Source: Allobosea thiooxidans (lineage in GTDB: Bacteria > Pseudomonadota > Alphaproteobacteria > Rhizobiales > Beijerinckiaceae). Taken from it: a stretch of 64,000 nt of DNA. A model generated the notes under the pieces. The model was not told the DNA's origin. It saw only the letters and a program-made list of their open reading frames with translations, and did not search any database. The stretch's first letter is position 1. Every line of letters begins with the position of its first letter. The stretch is taken from assembly GCF_900168195.1 (NCBI RefSeq), contig NZ_FUYX01000016.1, positions 1 through 64,000 of the forward strand. Direction: 5' to 3'. Made by a program: the position numbers and the translations under genes. Shown in pieces: positions 1 to 9,800 of the stretch.

Positions 1-64
1 GCTAATGGGATGGTCCGCTCCGTCTCCCACCGTCATGCTGTGACGATCCAGGAGGAGAAGAGTC

Positions 65-1117
65 ATGAGCCAGCATCAGTCTTGTGATGCCGCCGTCTAC
101 GGTGTGGATCTCGGCAAGAACATCTTCCACGTCGTCGGCGTGGATCAGAGCGGTCAGCTCCTGCGGCGGATGAAGTTCCGGCGCGAGACCTTGCTGGCGT
201 TCTTCGATCGCGCGGCGCCGGCTCTCGTCGGCATGGAGGCCTGCCCTGGCTCGCAGTGGCTCGCGCGCAAGCTCCAAGGTCTCGGCCATCGCGTGCGCAT
301 CATGCCTGCGCAATTCGTGAAGCCATATCTGAAGTCGAACAAGTCGGACACGCTGGATGCCGAAGCGATTGCGGAGGCGGTGACGCGCCCATCCATGCGG
401 TTCGTCGAGGTCAAGGCAATCGAGCAGATCGACGTCCAGTCTTTGCATCGCGTGCGGGACCAGATGGTGATGCAGCGCACGCGCCTGATCACCCAGATGC
501 GTGGCTTCTGTCTCGAATATGGTGTCGCCATCAGGCAAGGCGCCGGTGTTTTCAAGCTGGATCTGCCGCGAGTCGTGGCCGATGAGGAGAATGATCTATC
601 GCCGGCGATACGCCGATTGGTGACAGGCTTGTTCGAAGACCTGGAGCGCCTCGAAGGTCGGATCGCCCAGATCACACGTGAGATCGAAGCGCTGGTTCAG
701 CGCGATGACGTCGCCCGGCGGTTGATGACGGTTCCCGGCATCGGCCCCCTCGGCGCCTCCGCGCTCCTGGCGGCCGTCGGCCGCGGCGTCCAGTTCAGGA
801 GGGCGCGCGACCTCGCAGCCTGGCTCGGACTCGTGCCGCGGGAACACTCAACCGGCGGCAAGCAGACCCTGTTGGGGATCAGCAAGCGCGGCAACGGCTA
901 TGTCCGACGCCTGCTGATCCACGGCGCACGATCCTGTCTGATGCATCTGGATCGGACACGCCACGCCCTCGGGGCCTGGCTCGATGCGCTGGAGCAGCGC
1001 ATGCACATCAACAAGGTGACTGTCGCCTTGGCCAACAAGATCGCTCGCATTGCGTGGGTGATCATCCAGAAGCCGGGGGCGCTCTACGAACGACGCGATC
1101 CTGCGTTCATGCCGTAG
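65..1117 (+). CDS. IS110 family transposase (DEDD recombinase)
   Basis: This is the 350-residue RNA-guided recombinase of the element. The N-terminal RuvC-like DEDD domain shows Asp15 (GVDLGK), Glu58 (GMEAC) and Asp95/Asp98 (NKSDTLDAE). A coiled helical segment follows at about 180-215. The C-terminal Transposase_20 domain begins at MTVPGIGPLGA (221-231), with the expected serine motif HSTGGK (261-266) and KRGNGYVRR after it. The start is an ATG preceded by AGGAGGAGAAG. Length and motifs are complete, so the enzyme may be active. In this family DEDD and Ser residues form a composite active site; the assignment of Ser262 is by alignment from memory. Confidence 0.93.
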   Translation: MSQHQSCDAAVYGVDLGKNIFHVVGVDQSGQLLRRMKFRRETLLAFFDRAAPALVGMEACPGSQWLARKLQGLGHRVRIMPAQFVKPYLKSNKSDTLDAEAIAEAVTRPSMRFVEVKAIEQIDVQSLHRVRDQMVMQRTRLITQMRGFCLEYGVAIRQGAGVFKLDLPRVVADEENDLSPAIRRLVTGLFEDLERLEGRIAQITREIEALVQRDDVARRLMTVPGIGPLGASALLAAVGRGVQFRRARDLAAWLGLVPREHSTGGKQTLLGISKRGNGYVRRLLIHGARSCLMHLDRTRHALGAWLDALEQRMHINKVTVALANKIARIAWVIIQKPGALYERRDPAFMP

Positions 1118-1346
1118 AAGCGCCCGGGAAGCAGATTGCGAGGCTCGGGAGAATGATGACGAGACAGTCGATCGGCATGCCGTAAGCCCTTCGGTCGAAA
1201 GCGGGCTCCGCGCCCGAACCAGCTTAGTGGGAACGGCATGCGCGCATCTCATCATGGCCTGGCTGCAACAGCAGCCCACTCGCGAGAGGCCGGATACATT
1301 TACGCAAACTGTCAATCGTCAGCAGCCCTCCAAATCGCCTTGCAAT
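1118..1346 (+). ncRNA. candidate bridge/seekRNA region of IS1111-type element
   Basis: This is the 229-bp non-coding stretch between the transposase stop and the right subterminal repeat. It contains two consecutive foldable units. The first is a 9-bp perfect stem 1175-1183/1233-1241 enclosing an inner stem 1185-1189/1203-1207. The second is a 5-bp stem 1256-1260/1287-1291 enclosing a 6-bp hairpin 1261-1266/1271-1276. In the IS1111 group the guide RNA is known to be encoded downstream of the transposase. That position and the paired loops fit, but the RNA ends and the guide sequences are not determined here. Confidence 0.5.
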
Positions 1347-1365
1347 GACGGAGCGGACCATACAT

Positions 1366-1617
1366 TTCGGCGGATGACGTCCTGCAGCATCTCACGGTCC
1401 AGCGCGAGGTCGGCGACGAGCTTGCGCAGCTTCGCATTCTCGTCCTCGAGCTGCTTCAGCCGCCGCATCTCGGCCGGCAACAGCCCCTCGTACTTCTTCT
1501 GAAATAGGTCGCCTGGCTGATTCCAGTCCGCCGGCAGATCTCCGCCACTGGAACCCCGTCGGCGCCCTGCTTCAGGATGAACGCCTTCTGCGCGTCCGAG
1601 AACTTCGAATCCTTCAT
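1366..1617 (-). pseudogene. IS3 family transposase OrfA, frameshifted and interrupted
   Basis: The ATG at 1617 follows GGAGG and opens MKDSKFSDAQKAF, the helix-turn-helix start of IS3 OrfA. The frame is intact through GISQATYF and is then lost. The next frame continues with KKYEGLLPAEMRRLKQLEDE, the OrfA leucine zipper. A 4-base deletion after the ATYF codons explains the shift, since family members usually have an Asn/Trp/Lys run there. The sequence breaks off after DVIRRN at the end of the IS110-type insertion. It is a doubly broken gene with no product expected. Confidence 0.8.
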
Positions 1618-1693
1618 CGTCTTCCGCTCCTCCCAGCCCAAGGGAAACGACGCGGAAAACTCTAACCCAAAGCGATCCAGTTTTAAGGGCTCA
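1366..1693 (-). mobile_element. IS3 family element, end fragment
   Basis: The terminal region of an IS3-type element is read on the minus strand. An end beginning TGAGCCCTTAAAACTGG lies at about 1693, followed by a Shine-Dalgarno sequence and an orfA gene. The rest of the element would lie to the left of the window, because the IS110-type element is inserted into its orfA near 1365. Confidence 0.65.
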
Positions 1694-1710
1694 GATCAGT
1701 CGGGCCGCTC

Positions 1711-2793
1711 TCAAGCTTCGAAAAGGCGATGTTCGTACTTCAACAGACGCAGGCCGGATCGGCGTAAGAACTCCTCGACTTCGTCAGATAACTCGTTTGC
1801 TGTCCGGGAACGCTCCTTGCTCGCAATATCAAGCCAAGCAGCTCCAGCCGTCTCGATACGTTGGCGCTCGGAGCGGCCTATTGCGGGCAGAGCAATCACA
1901 ACATCGCCTGCCGTTGCAAGACTCGCCGCCCGTGTGATCTCAATTTCGTCGAGGGCAACACAGATTGCTCCCATCTTTACATTATTCTTGCCCCATCTGC
2001 AGCGTATCAAAATTTCATCAGTGCGATGCGCTGTGCCGCCCATAAAAGCAACCCAATCGATGAATTCCTGCAGAAGTTTGTCGAGCCTTGCACGGTTCTG
2101 CTCGACATCGACCGGAGCGATATAGCTGCCGTTCTCGCGCAGCACTTTGGCTGGAACGCCGGCAGCAAGCGAGAGTGGCGGAATACTCTTGGTGACGCAC
2201 GCATCTGAACTCAGTATTGCGCGCGCTCCAATGGTGACGCCCGGCAAGACGGTGACCCGCCACGCCAGCCACGCCTCGTCCTCGATAGTGATCGAACCGA
2301 AATTAACGGGAAACCCTTCAAATCCATTCGGCCATAGCCCGTGCGAAAAAAAGAGACAATGACCGCCGATGCCGACGTCGTTGCCGACCACTACAGGCAG
2401 TGTCGTGTTGATGAACGACCACTCCATCAGGATGCAATTGCGTCCCAGGGTCAAAGACGACGACGGCGTGGCCAAGCCGCCGACCACAACTTGATTGCCT
2501 ATTCGCGTCCCCTCGCCTACGCGGAGCTCAAAGGTATCGAGCACGCTCATATTGCCGATGCGAACGCGTGGGCCGATCTTAAGCGTTCTGGCTTTGACAA
2601 TCACCAGAATGCCGAGCGAAGCCTCAGGACCGATCTCGACGTCGTCGCCAATTACGACTGAGCCCCAGCCCAAGCGTGCGCTTGGATCGATCCGGTATCC
2701 ACGGCGCCGATAGTACCACTTCTTAAGCGCGGAGGGCATCCAGCCGACCAGGATCAACTCAAGGAAAGGGAGGCCTACGCGCTGTTTGAACAT
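1711..2793 (-). CDS. acyltransferase with left-handed beta-helix (hexapeptide repeats)
   Basis: A 360-residue protein of the LbH/hexapeptide acyltransferase class, probably O- or N-acetylating a sugar of the surface polysaccharide. Hexapeptide turns run from about residue 40 to 215 (IGDDVEIGPEASLG, VGEGTRIGNQVVVGG, VLPGVTIGARAILSS), with the usual loop containing a histidine (FFSHGLWP). The end of the helix is marked by AAGVPAKVL. The last ~140 residues are a helical tail of unknown role. It starts 10 bp after the amidotransferase gene and is surely cotranscribed with it. GC is lower than in the housekeeping genes. The acyl substrate cannot be told from sequence. Confidence 0.8.
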   Translation of the reverse strand: MFKQRVGLPFLELILVGWMPSALKKWYYRRRGYRIDPSARLGWGSVVIGDDVEIGPEASLGILVIVKARTLKIGPRVRIGNMSVLDTFELRVGEGTRIGNQVVVGGLATPSSSLTLGRNCILMEWSFINTTLPVVVGNDVGIGGHCLFFSHGLWPNGFEGFPVNFGSITIEDEAWLAWRVTVLPGVTIGARAILSSDACVTKSIPPLSLAAGVPAKVLRENGSYIAPVDVEQNRARLDKLLQEFIDWVAFMGGTAHRTDEILIRCRWGKNNVKMGAICVALDEIEITRAASLATAGDVVIALPAIGRSERQRIETAGAAWLDIASKERSRTANELSDEVEEFLRRSGLRLLKYEHRLFEA

Positions 2794-2803
2794 CGATCGC
2801 CCT

Positions 2804-4774
2804 TTATTTTTCTTGCATGTAGAGTTTCGGAATTCGATCGATCGTACGAACAGCTTCGTCGAAATCGATGTTGATCAGATTTGTATACTCGCGAATCGCA
2901 TCCCAGCGCGGCGCATTGACCGCGTCAAGTCCAGCTATTGCGTCTTCACGTGTGATCATCCCCTCGCGAATCTGGTTCGAGCGGAAGGTGTCGAATTCTG
3001 TGAAGCCGGCAACCGACCAATATATGAAGTTGTAGAACGGCGCGGTGCCATCGCCAATGCGCCAAGTCGAGGGAGTATCAGGCGCGATTTCCCAGTCGTA
3101 TTCACTGATAAGAGTATTATTGATATCTGCTTCGTCCCATTTTAGATAATCGAACATGAATAGATGATCTTGTTCGATGCCGTAGTACGACACGGCTGCC
3201 ATAGCAGTATCGAGCAGCGATCTGTTAAGATACCGTGGATTAGAGAGGAATCGGTAGCCGTATGTTGAGAAGAGTTGCGCCTTGGCGCTTAGAGAAGTGG
3301 TCGTTGGGCTATTGCGCATCTCTGCGTCAACGGGTCTCAATCCAAGGAAGCCCGTCTTGAAATCAGTTTTTTCTAACCGATTGGTGAAAAATGTCGACAA
3401 TTTGATGCCGGTTCCTCGGATCATATCGCGAGCATACCAGAAGAACTGCTTGTCTCCCGCCATGAAGAGAGGAACCATCCCGAGGTCCGGCTTCTTCAAC
3501 CATGCGCTGACATTGGCGCGGATGTTGGCTCGCTTTTGCTTGATGTCGGCAGATATCCAGATGTGCTCGATGCCGAGCTGGCCACACATGCGCGCCTGGT
3601 TGCGGCGAGCAAGGTCGGTCACCATGCCCCAGTCATAGCTGAAGCAGAGCGGCGTCATGCCATATTTCTGCTTGAGCAGGTGCAGGCCATAACTGGAATC
3701 GCGCCCGCCGGAAAAAGCGACGATACAGTCAGGCGAGCCGTCGCGGGAACGGTGCTTCTCCAAATACTCGGCGATCTCGCTTTCCGGACGCTTCGTCCAG
3801 GGCTTGTAATTGTGGCAGTAATTGCAGACACCGTCGCCATCGTAGGCGATGAAAGGCATCGTCTCCGGCAGCAGGCATCTGGAGCAGCGGCGCATCGCCT
3901 TCATCGCGTCGCGATAGCGCTCCGCCTTGTCCTCGATCTTGCGCTGTATCTGCAACATCGGGCTGACCGAGGGGGCCGCGAGCGGCTCGTCAGCCAACGG
4001 GAAGGTCTCGATCTCGTGCGTGTCGAGCCGCAGCACCGCGCCCATGCCGGCGCGCAGCTGGACGACCGTGGCGTCCGCGAAACCCGGAATCGCCTTGTCG
4101 CCGTTGCAGAGGCGCTTGGTGATGAGGTGTTCCGAGGCGAAGAAGAAGCCCGAGCCGGTCTTGCTGATCGCATAGTGCAGCGAACCGGTATTGGTTCCAA
4201 GCAGCATGACGTTGTGCTGTTTTAGCAGCACCGCGATCGAGGTCTCGCCGAAGATCTTCGCATAGGCATCGCGCAGCGCCTGCGAGAGCGAAGTCCCCGC
4301 CGAGATCGAACGCTGCAGCATTGCAGCGATGACCTCGGTGTCGACATCGGCGCGCGGCTCGATACCTTCGGGCTTCAGCTCAGCCCAGATCTCGTCAACA
4401 TTGACGACGATGCCGTTGTGGATGATCACGATGTCGTCGCGCCGAACCGGCTGGTTGTTGGCGTCGATGCCTTGCAGCCCGTTCGTGACCAGGCGGGCAT
4501 GGGCGATCGCCGCGATCGTCGAGGTGGCGGCCGTGTCAAAGAAGCCCCGGCGGGCCCGCTCCATGATCAGGCGGTAGTCGTCCGTCTTGAGCATCTGCCC
4601 CGCGGACACCGAATCCTTGTGGACGACCAGCATATCCGTGGTCGCCACAGCGATACCGGCGGCTTCCTTGCCCCGGCTTTCCGACAACAGGAAGAGGTCG
4701 CGTAGGGCGATCTCCCAGTGTGGGAAGTTCAGCGCGTGCTCGCGCTTGATGGAAATACCGAAAATTCCACACAT
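2804..4774 (-). CDS. fused class II glutaminase / PP-loop N-acetyl sugar amidotransferase
   Basis: A 656-residue two-domain enzyme. Residues 1 to about 260 are an Ntn glutamine amidotransferase with catalytic Cys2 (MCGIFGI), AHAR at 91-94 and HNG at 119-121, which would release ammonia. From about 295 it matches WbpG/PseA/LegG-type sugar amidotransferases: CSRC and CNYC (297-320) look like a zinc site, and SGGRDS (355-360) is the ATP PP-loop. WbpG works with separate ammonia suppliers, so one chain carrying both halves makes sense. WbpS-like O-antigen enzymes have a comparable layout. The likely product is an acetamidino or amide group on a nucleotide sugar. The 3' third of the gene is much richer in A/T than the 5' part. 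Confidence 0.82.
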   Translation of the reverse strand: MCGIFGISIKREHALNFPHWEIALRDLFLLSESRGKEAAGIAVATTDMLVVHKDSVSAGQMLKTDDYRLIMERARRGFFDTAATSTIAAIAHARLVTNGLQGIDANNQPVRRDDIVIIHNGIVVNVDEIWAELKPEGIEPRADVDTEVIAAMLQRSISAGTSLSQALRDAYAKIFGETSIAVLLKQHNVMLLGTNTGSLHYAISKTGSGFFFASEHLITKRLCNGDKAIPGFADATVVQLRAGMGAVLRLDTHEIETFPLADEPLAAPSVSPMLQIQRKIEDKAERYRDAMKAMRRCSRCLLPETMPFIAYDGDGVCNYCHNYKPWTKRPESEIAEYLEKHRSRDGSPDCIVAFSGGRDSSYGLHLLKQKYGMTPLCFSYDWGMVTDLARRNQARMCGQLGIEHIWISADIKQKRANIRANVSAWLKKPDLGMVPLFMAGDKQFFWYARDMIRGTGIKLSTFFTNRLEKTDFKTGFLGLRPVDAEMRNSPTTTSLSAKAQLFSTYGYRFLSNPRYLNRSLLDTAMAAVSYYGIEQDHLFMFDYLKWDEADINNTLISEYDWEIAPDTPSTWRIGDGTAPFYNFIYWSVAGFTEFDTFRSNQIREGMITREDAIAGLDAVNAPRWDAIREYTNLINIDFDEAVRTIDRIPKLYMQEK

Positions 4775-4924
4775 GCCCGCAGATCTTTGTCGATAGGTAG
4801 ATCGGCGCGAGTGTTCGGCCGCGAACCTGATTTCAGTGTAGCAGCTATCTGATTGTGGTCAGGATATCAAGAACCTGCCTGGGACATACCAGGCGCTCCC
4901 TGCGATGTTTGGCCGGGCTATCCT

Positions 4925-6235
4925 TCAGATGAACAGGCGCACTCGCAGGGCAAGACGGGAGATGACTACGATCATGATGCCCATCGCGATCGCAGAAAGG
5001 CCCATGGCGAATGCGGCACCTTCCATCCCGAAACGCGGGATCAATAAAGCGTTGCCGAGGAAGTTGACCGCGAGGCTCAATGTCATGGCGAGGCTCTGCA
5101 GCGCCGGTCGGTTCGCCTGCGACAGGATCAGGCTGTAGCATAGCGGAGCTGCCGCGAACGGCAAGGCGAGCATCAGCCAGAACAGGGGCTGGTGTGCCGC
5201 CGCGAAGTCCTGATCGCCGAACAGCAGGCCGGCGACATGAGGATAGAGCAGGTATGCGCCGAGCGCGCCGAATGCCATTACCAGCGTGACGCCAAGGCCC
5301 AGTTTCCGGCTGAACTTAAGGATGCCGGCTCGGTCGCTTGCGGCCATGCTGCGGGCGAGTTGCGGAGAGATGTTGTTTCGGACTACAACAACGGCCTGCA
5401 GTGCGGCCTCGAAAATGAGGGCTGCGATCGAGTACACGCCCGCGGCGCGGTCGTTGAGCAAGGCGCCGAGCATTAGCACATCGACCCGCGTGTTAAGCTC
5501 GCCGACCATGCCGGCGGGCAGGATTCTGATGCCAAAGCGAAGATGGCGCCTGCTTTCGTGAAGAGCCTCGCGCCATTCGCCACGCATGGGTACGATGCGA
5601 GCGACATAGCTTGCCAGAGCGCACAGGAGGATGAATTCGCCCACGGCCAAGACGCCCGCGAGCGAGTACCCGGGTGCACCGAGCGCGGTGAGGATGCCGA
5701 GGCTGGCAAGGATGAAGACGTAGCGCCCGGCTTGAAGCACGGCGAAGGCGCGCATATGCTGCAGCCCGTTGACGACGCCAAGCAGTAGCTTGTTGAGTGC
5801 AAATGGGATTAGGCCGGGCGCTGCGAGCACCCAGGCGGCGGCGAAGTCCGGCACGGCTGGGAAGAGGCGCGCCAAAAGCGGCGTGCCGAGGAATGCGCAC
5901 AAGGTGACGAGCGATGCGATTGCGAGGCAAGCAAGCAAGCCACCTTGAATGATCCGGCGCAGCTTCACTGCATCGTCGACTCCAGCGGTCGATACAGCCT
6001 GCAGGGCAGAGAACTGGAGGCCAAATGCCGCGAGCTGGGACAGGAAGATGTAAATTGCGAAGACGACATTGAAGGTGCCAAGCGCTGCGGGGCTGTACCA
6101 GCGGCCGATCGCAATATTGAGGAGAATGCCGGCGAGAGCGAGGAACGCGAGCGAGACGAGGTTCCAAGCGAGGCCGGTGGCGAGATCGGTCCGTCCAGCA
6201 GCGCTCTTTGACACGGCTAAGGCTTCCGGTTGCAT
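4925..6235 (-). CDS. polysaccharide flippase (Wzx-like, MOP superfamily)
   Basis: A 436-residue integral membrane protein with about 12-14 hydrophobic segments and the pattern of Polysacc_synt/MVF flippases, including the start DLATGLAWNLVSLAFLALAGI. Such proteins move undecaprenyl-linked oligosaccharide across the inner membrane. The ATG overlaps the stop of the DUF218 gene (TGATG), so translation is coupled; no separate Shine-Dalgarno is evident. The 150 bp that follow, before the amidotransferase gene, show no obvious terminator. Function is inferred from fold class and locus. Confidence 0.85.
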   Translation of the reverse strand: MQPEALAVSKSAAGRTDLATGLAWNLVSLAFLALAGILLNIAIGRWYSPAALGTFNVVFAIYIFLSQLAAFGLQFSALQAVSTAGVDDAVKLRRIIQGGLLACLAIASLVTLCAFLGTPLLARLFPAVPDFAAAWVLAAPGLIPFALNKLLLGVVNGLQHMRAFAVLQAGRYVFILASLGILTALGAPGYSLAGVLAVGEFILLCALASYVARIVPMRGEWREALHESRRHLRFGIRILPAGMVGELNTRVDVLMLGALLNDRAAGVYSIAALIFEAALQAVVVVRNNISPQLARSMAASDRAGILKFSRKLGLGVTLVMAFGALGAYLLYPHVAGLLFGDQDFAAAHQPLFWLMLALPFAAAPLCYSLILSQANRPALQSLAMTLSLAVNFLGNALLIPRFGMEGAAFAMGLSAIAMGIMIVVISRLALRVRLFI

Positions 6236-6897
6236 CAGGAGGCTTCCATTGCATGCGGGGAGGCAGGCCCGGCCATGCGTAGGCGGGTAATCGCTGCGCT
6301 GGCGACCTCCTTTGGCAACAGCAGCGAGAGATAGGCCAGGGCTTCGTAATTCAAGCGCTTCAGTCGCGCCAGCGCGCCGAGATCGTCGGGCGTTGCCTGG
6401 AAGCGGAGTGGCGCGGTTAGGCCGGCATCCCGGGCCAACAGCGCGAGCCGGAGCAGATGGTAGCGGTCGCTGACGAGGATGATTGCTGCGGGCTGGCCGA
6501 TCGCCTGCCGAATCGTCACATTAGCAGCGGCGAGGTTCGAGACGGAGTCGTTCGAGCCGCGGTCATGAGCGACCTGTGCTGGCTGAATGCCATTGGCAAG
6601 CGCGTCGTCGCGCATGTCGCGGGCGCCGAGATACCCGCGGCCCGGACGCCAGCCCCCCACTGTGACCAGGAAATCCGCCTCTCGCGTCTGCAGCAGTCTG
6701 ACCCCGGTCATGGTCCGCAGCCGCCGGAACTCGGGACGGTCATCATAGAAGGCGACGGCGACGACCGGCCCTGCTTCAGCGCGCGCCGCCACCTTTGGCT
6801 GAGCGGCAAACGCCCAGGAGCTGAACTCAATCCAAGCTAATCCGCCGCCATAACCAAGGAGCGCTATTGTGATGAGGGCGAGCAAGACTCGCCTCAT
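6235..6897 (-). CDS. DUF218 (YdcF/SanA-like) membrane-anchored protein
   Basis: 220 residues. I chose ATG 6897 because it overlaps the stop of the preceding gene (ATGA) and gives a clean N-terminal membrane anchor (MRRVLLALITIALLGYGGG). A reading frame extending farther upstream exists but has no signal. DUF218 features follow: VTVGGWRPG, DDALANGIQPAQV, NDSVSNLAAANV and ILVSDRYHLLRLALLARDAGL. DUF218 proteins are implicated in cell-envelope processes, but their reaction is mostly unknown. Overlaps on both sides place it tightly inside the polysaccharide operon. Confidence 0.78.
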   Translation of the reverse strand: MRRVLLALITIALLGYGGGLAWIEFSSWAFAAQPKVAARAEAGPVVAVAFYDDRPEFRRLRTMTGVRLLQTREADFLVTVGGWRPGRGYLGARDMRDDALANGIQPAQVAHDRGSNDSVSNLAAANVTIRQAIGQPAAIILVSDRYHLLRLALLARDAGLTAPLRFQATPDDLGALARLKRLNYEALAYLSLLLPKEVASAAITRLRMAGPASPHAMEAS

Positions 6898-9800
6898 CGC
6901 GTCGGAACCCCTGTCTCGGCAAAGGGGATCAGCGGCAATGCTAATCCCGAACGCGCCGCATCCGAGGTCAGCGATGCTTCGATCCGGTGGATGTCGACAT
7001 AGCCGTATTGCTGTTTGCCGATATCCGCAACCGACTGCTCGATGGCGAGAAAAAGCTGCCGCTCGTTTTGGAAAACAACACGCAGGCTGCGCGGAATACA
7101 TGGTGGGGTTAGGACCCAGGATATGTTTTCGGTCTTGTCGGCCCAGAGCTGGATTGAGGGCAGGTCGAGTGTCTGGACCTCATCCTTCTGCTTGATCGGG
7201 ATCACAGTTAGCAAACTGAAGTTGCGGATCGGCTCGAGCCTACACTTAATCAGTAGCGCGGGGGTGATTCTACCATAGCCGAAGAGCGAGGCCTTGAGGT
7301 TAATCCGGAGATCGCCGGCCTTGAACAGTTTCTCGACCCTATCGTCGCGGGTGCCCGTATCGACGTCTGAAGGTGGGCGGAAAGGCGGCGGCGACACCAA
7401 AGACGCGGCACCGCTGAGGCGCTGAAGTCCTAGGGGCGGAAAGGGCCAGCGCTCATCGACCGCGCCTGATGACGCTTGGGTACGCAACTGCAGGCCGAGG
7501 CGAGGGTTCAGCGATGTTGCGCTGAAAACCCACCCCTTATTGACAGCGTCCGTCGAAACGCGATCGGACTCCGCTTGAGGGCCTGCGGAAAAGACGACTG
7601 AATGTGCCGTCCAATCGTGGACCCGCAATATATTGCCGTCGCGTAGGCGGAAGACCACACGGACCCCGCGCTTGGTCCGCTGGTCGCTGGTGCCGATGCG
7701 CGAGAGTGCGGGCACGAGCCAACCACCAACGCGTTTGGGGGCATCAGTGAGGAGGCCGGACCAGATCGTCTCTCGGATGAGACGTGGCGAACCGATTAGG
7801 TCGTCGTTGATCTGCAAATCCCCTAATCTTCTAGCGATCGGGGGATAACTGACATATTCGACGATCATGTCGGCAAGGCCTGAGCCGGACAGCGTCGCCT
7901 CCAGCAGAATTCGGCCTTCATCGGTTAGCTCGAAATCGGACGCGTTGATGACGTTCGGGTCATGCTGCGTCCTGATCGGCTTGGAAAGGATCGCATCCCA
8001 GCGCCGCAACTGCTTGACCAGCCCGCGAACGCGTGTCAACTCGGCAACACCGCGTTGCGGATCGAGCGTGAGCTTCGTGCGCTCGCCGTCGACGAAGCCG
8101 GGGCCCTGGTCCGTCGTCGCATAAAGCTGCGTCCCTTCGCGAACCATCGGAACCGCCTTGGCGATCTCGGTCTGCTCGACTGGCGCGTCCGTCTCGCGCA
8201 CACGATAGAGGCCCCAGCCATTGCTGCGGGCAATCGGCCGGATCAATCGCGGATCGCGCAAGAGCGCTGCAAAGGCGCTGTTGTTGATCTCGGGGAGGGA
8301 ATAGCCGGGCGTGTAGATCCACTTAAGGCCCCGCTTCACCAGCGCGTCTCGTAGCGCAAGCGGGTCCTTGATCACGAACATATCGGTCAGTGAGGTGTCG
8401 ACGTGAAAGCGGAAGCGGGGCGAGCTGTAGAAGCCGAAGCTTGCTTGCCTGAAGGACAGCGCCATGTCGTCGGGCGCCATCTGCTTGCGGGCGATGCCCT
8501 CGATGGCCGCTTCGTCGAGCACACTGCCGTCGCGCTTGGCATGCTCGGTTTCCAGAAGGCGCCTCGAGATCATATCCTCGTTACTGAAGTAGACGCGCAT
8601 GTTCGCGTAGCTCAGGCGGAACACGTCGTAGAGCTGAAACGCGATCAGTATCGCGACGAGCAGGCAGCTGGCGAATACGGGCAGCGTCAGGACGAAGTCC
8701 TTCGGGGCCGCCACGTCGCGTTGGCGAGAGCTGGGAGCGAAGCGTCCAAGCCGTGAGGTAAGCGTGTAATACCCTTTGGCGATAGCTTTGTCCGGAACGA
8801 GCCGCCCGAGTCCGATCATCACCAAGGCAATGGTCATCGGAATGACCGTGAGCATATAACGGGCGTTTTTGACGGCGAGGTCGGTGCCAGCCAGCACCGA
8901 CAGGAAAATCACGCTGAGATAGCCCAGTAGCGAGATGAGCAGGGGAATCGCAGCGTCGCTGCTACGCGCCTTGAAGGTCGCTATGGCAATGGCGCGGCGA
9001 TCGGGCCGGGCGAGATTGCGCAGGAGTATGAGCGCCGCGATTATCGTGCCGGCGCTAGGCAAAAAGCCAAACAGGTCGGTTCGGGTGAACGGCATCATCA
9101 CGCCGAGTACGAGACGGTCGGCAAAGGTTTCCAGACCGCGTTCGCCGCGAAGGAATTCGGAAACGCCGAGATTGGGAAGATCCCAGACCGGGACGGAGTC
9201 CTGGATCGGGCTGCCGAAGATCGCAACATTGCGCAGATAATGGGGGAGTGTCACCACTGCGACCGTGAGCGCGATGATCACGATGCCTTCGACCAACCTT
9301 CGGATCGAACCGCGCCAGCAGATCACGAGCATCGGCAATGCGATGGCTATTGCTAGTATTCCAATCGAGTGCGTCATCGCCGCGCCGCTGATCGCATATG
9401 CTGCGAGCAGGAACGCGCTGCGGGTGCCGTTTGTTACGGCGTGGATTGTCAAGCAGATCGCAGCGACGAAGGTGGCAATGCGGATTGCGTCGATATGAGC
9501 GGTCAGCGCGATCTCGAAATAGACCGGCACCGAGATTGCGAGGAATGGAGTCAGCCAGAGGCGCCAGCTCGGGCGACGATCCGAAGCGAAGACCAATGCA
9601 GTAGCCAGTGCGGCGCTGGCGATGGCGAACCAGAACGAGATCAGCTTGGCCGCGCCCGCGATTGCGGAGGTTCCCTGCAGCATGAAGGCCAGGGCGATCA
9701 GCGAACCGTAGGTCGGTGGATGGGTCCAAGGGGCGATGAAGCCGCTCGAGGGCAGCGCGGTCTTGAGCGGGTAAATATGGGCGGCACGCTGCTCATACAA

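Larger units (their letters stand above)
4..1365 (+). mobile_element. IS110 family (IS1111-type) insertion sequence
   Basis: A 15-bp perfect inverted repeat lies at 10-24 and 1347-1361, just inside the probable ends, with a single transposase gene between. Subterminal rather than terminal repeats are typical of the IS1111 branch of IS110. The ends are inferred: joining base 3 to base 1366 restores the reading frame of the IS3-type orfA on the minus strand (an Arg-Arg-Lys continuation). This gives an element of about 1.36 kb. The exact end is uncertain by one or two bases, and only three bases of left flank are visible. Confidence 0.75.
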
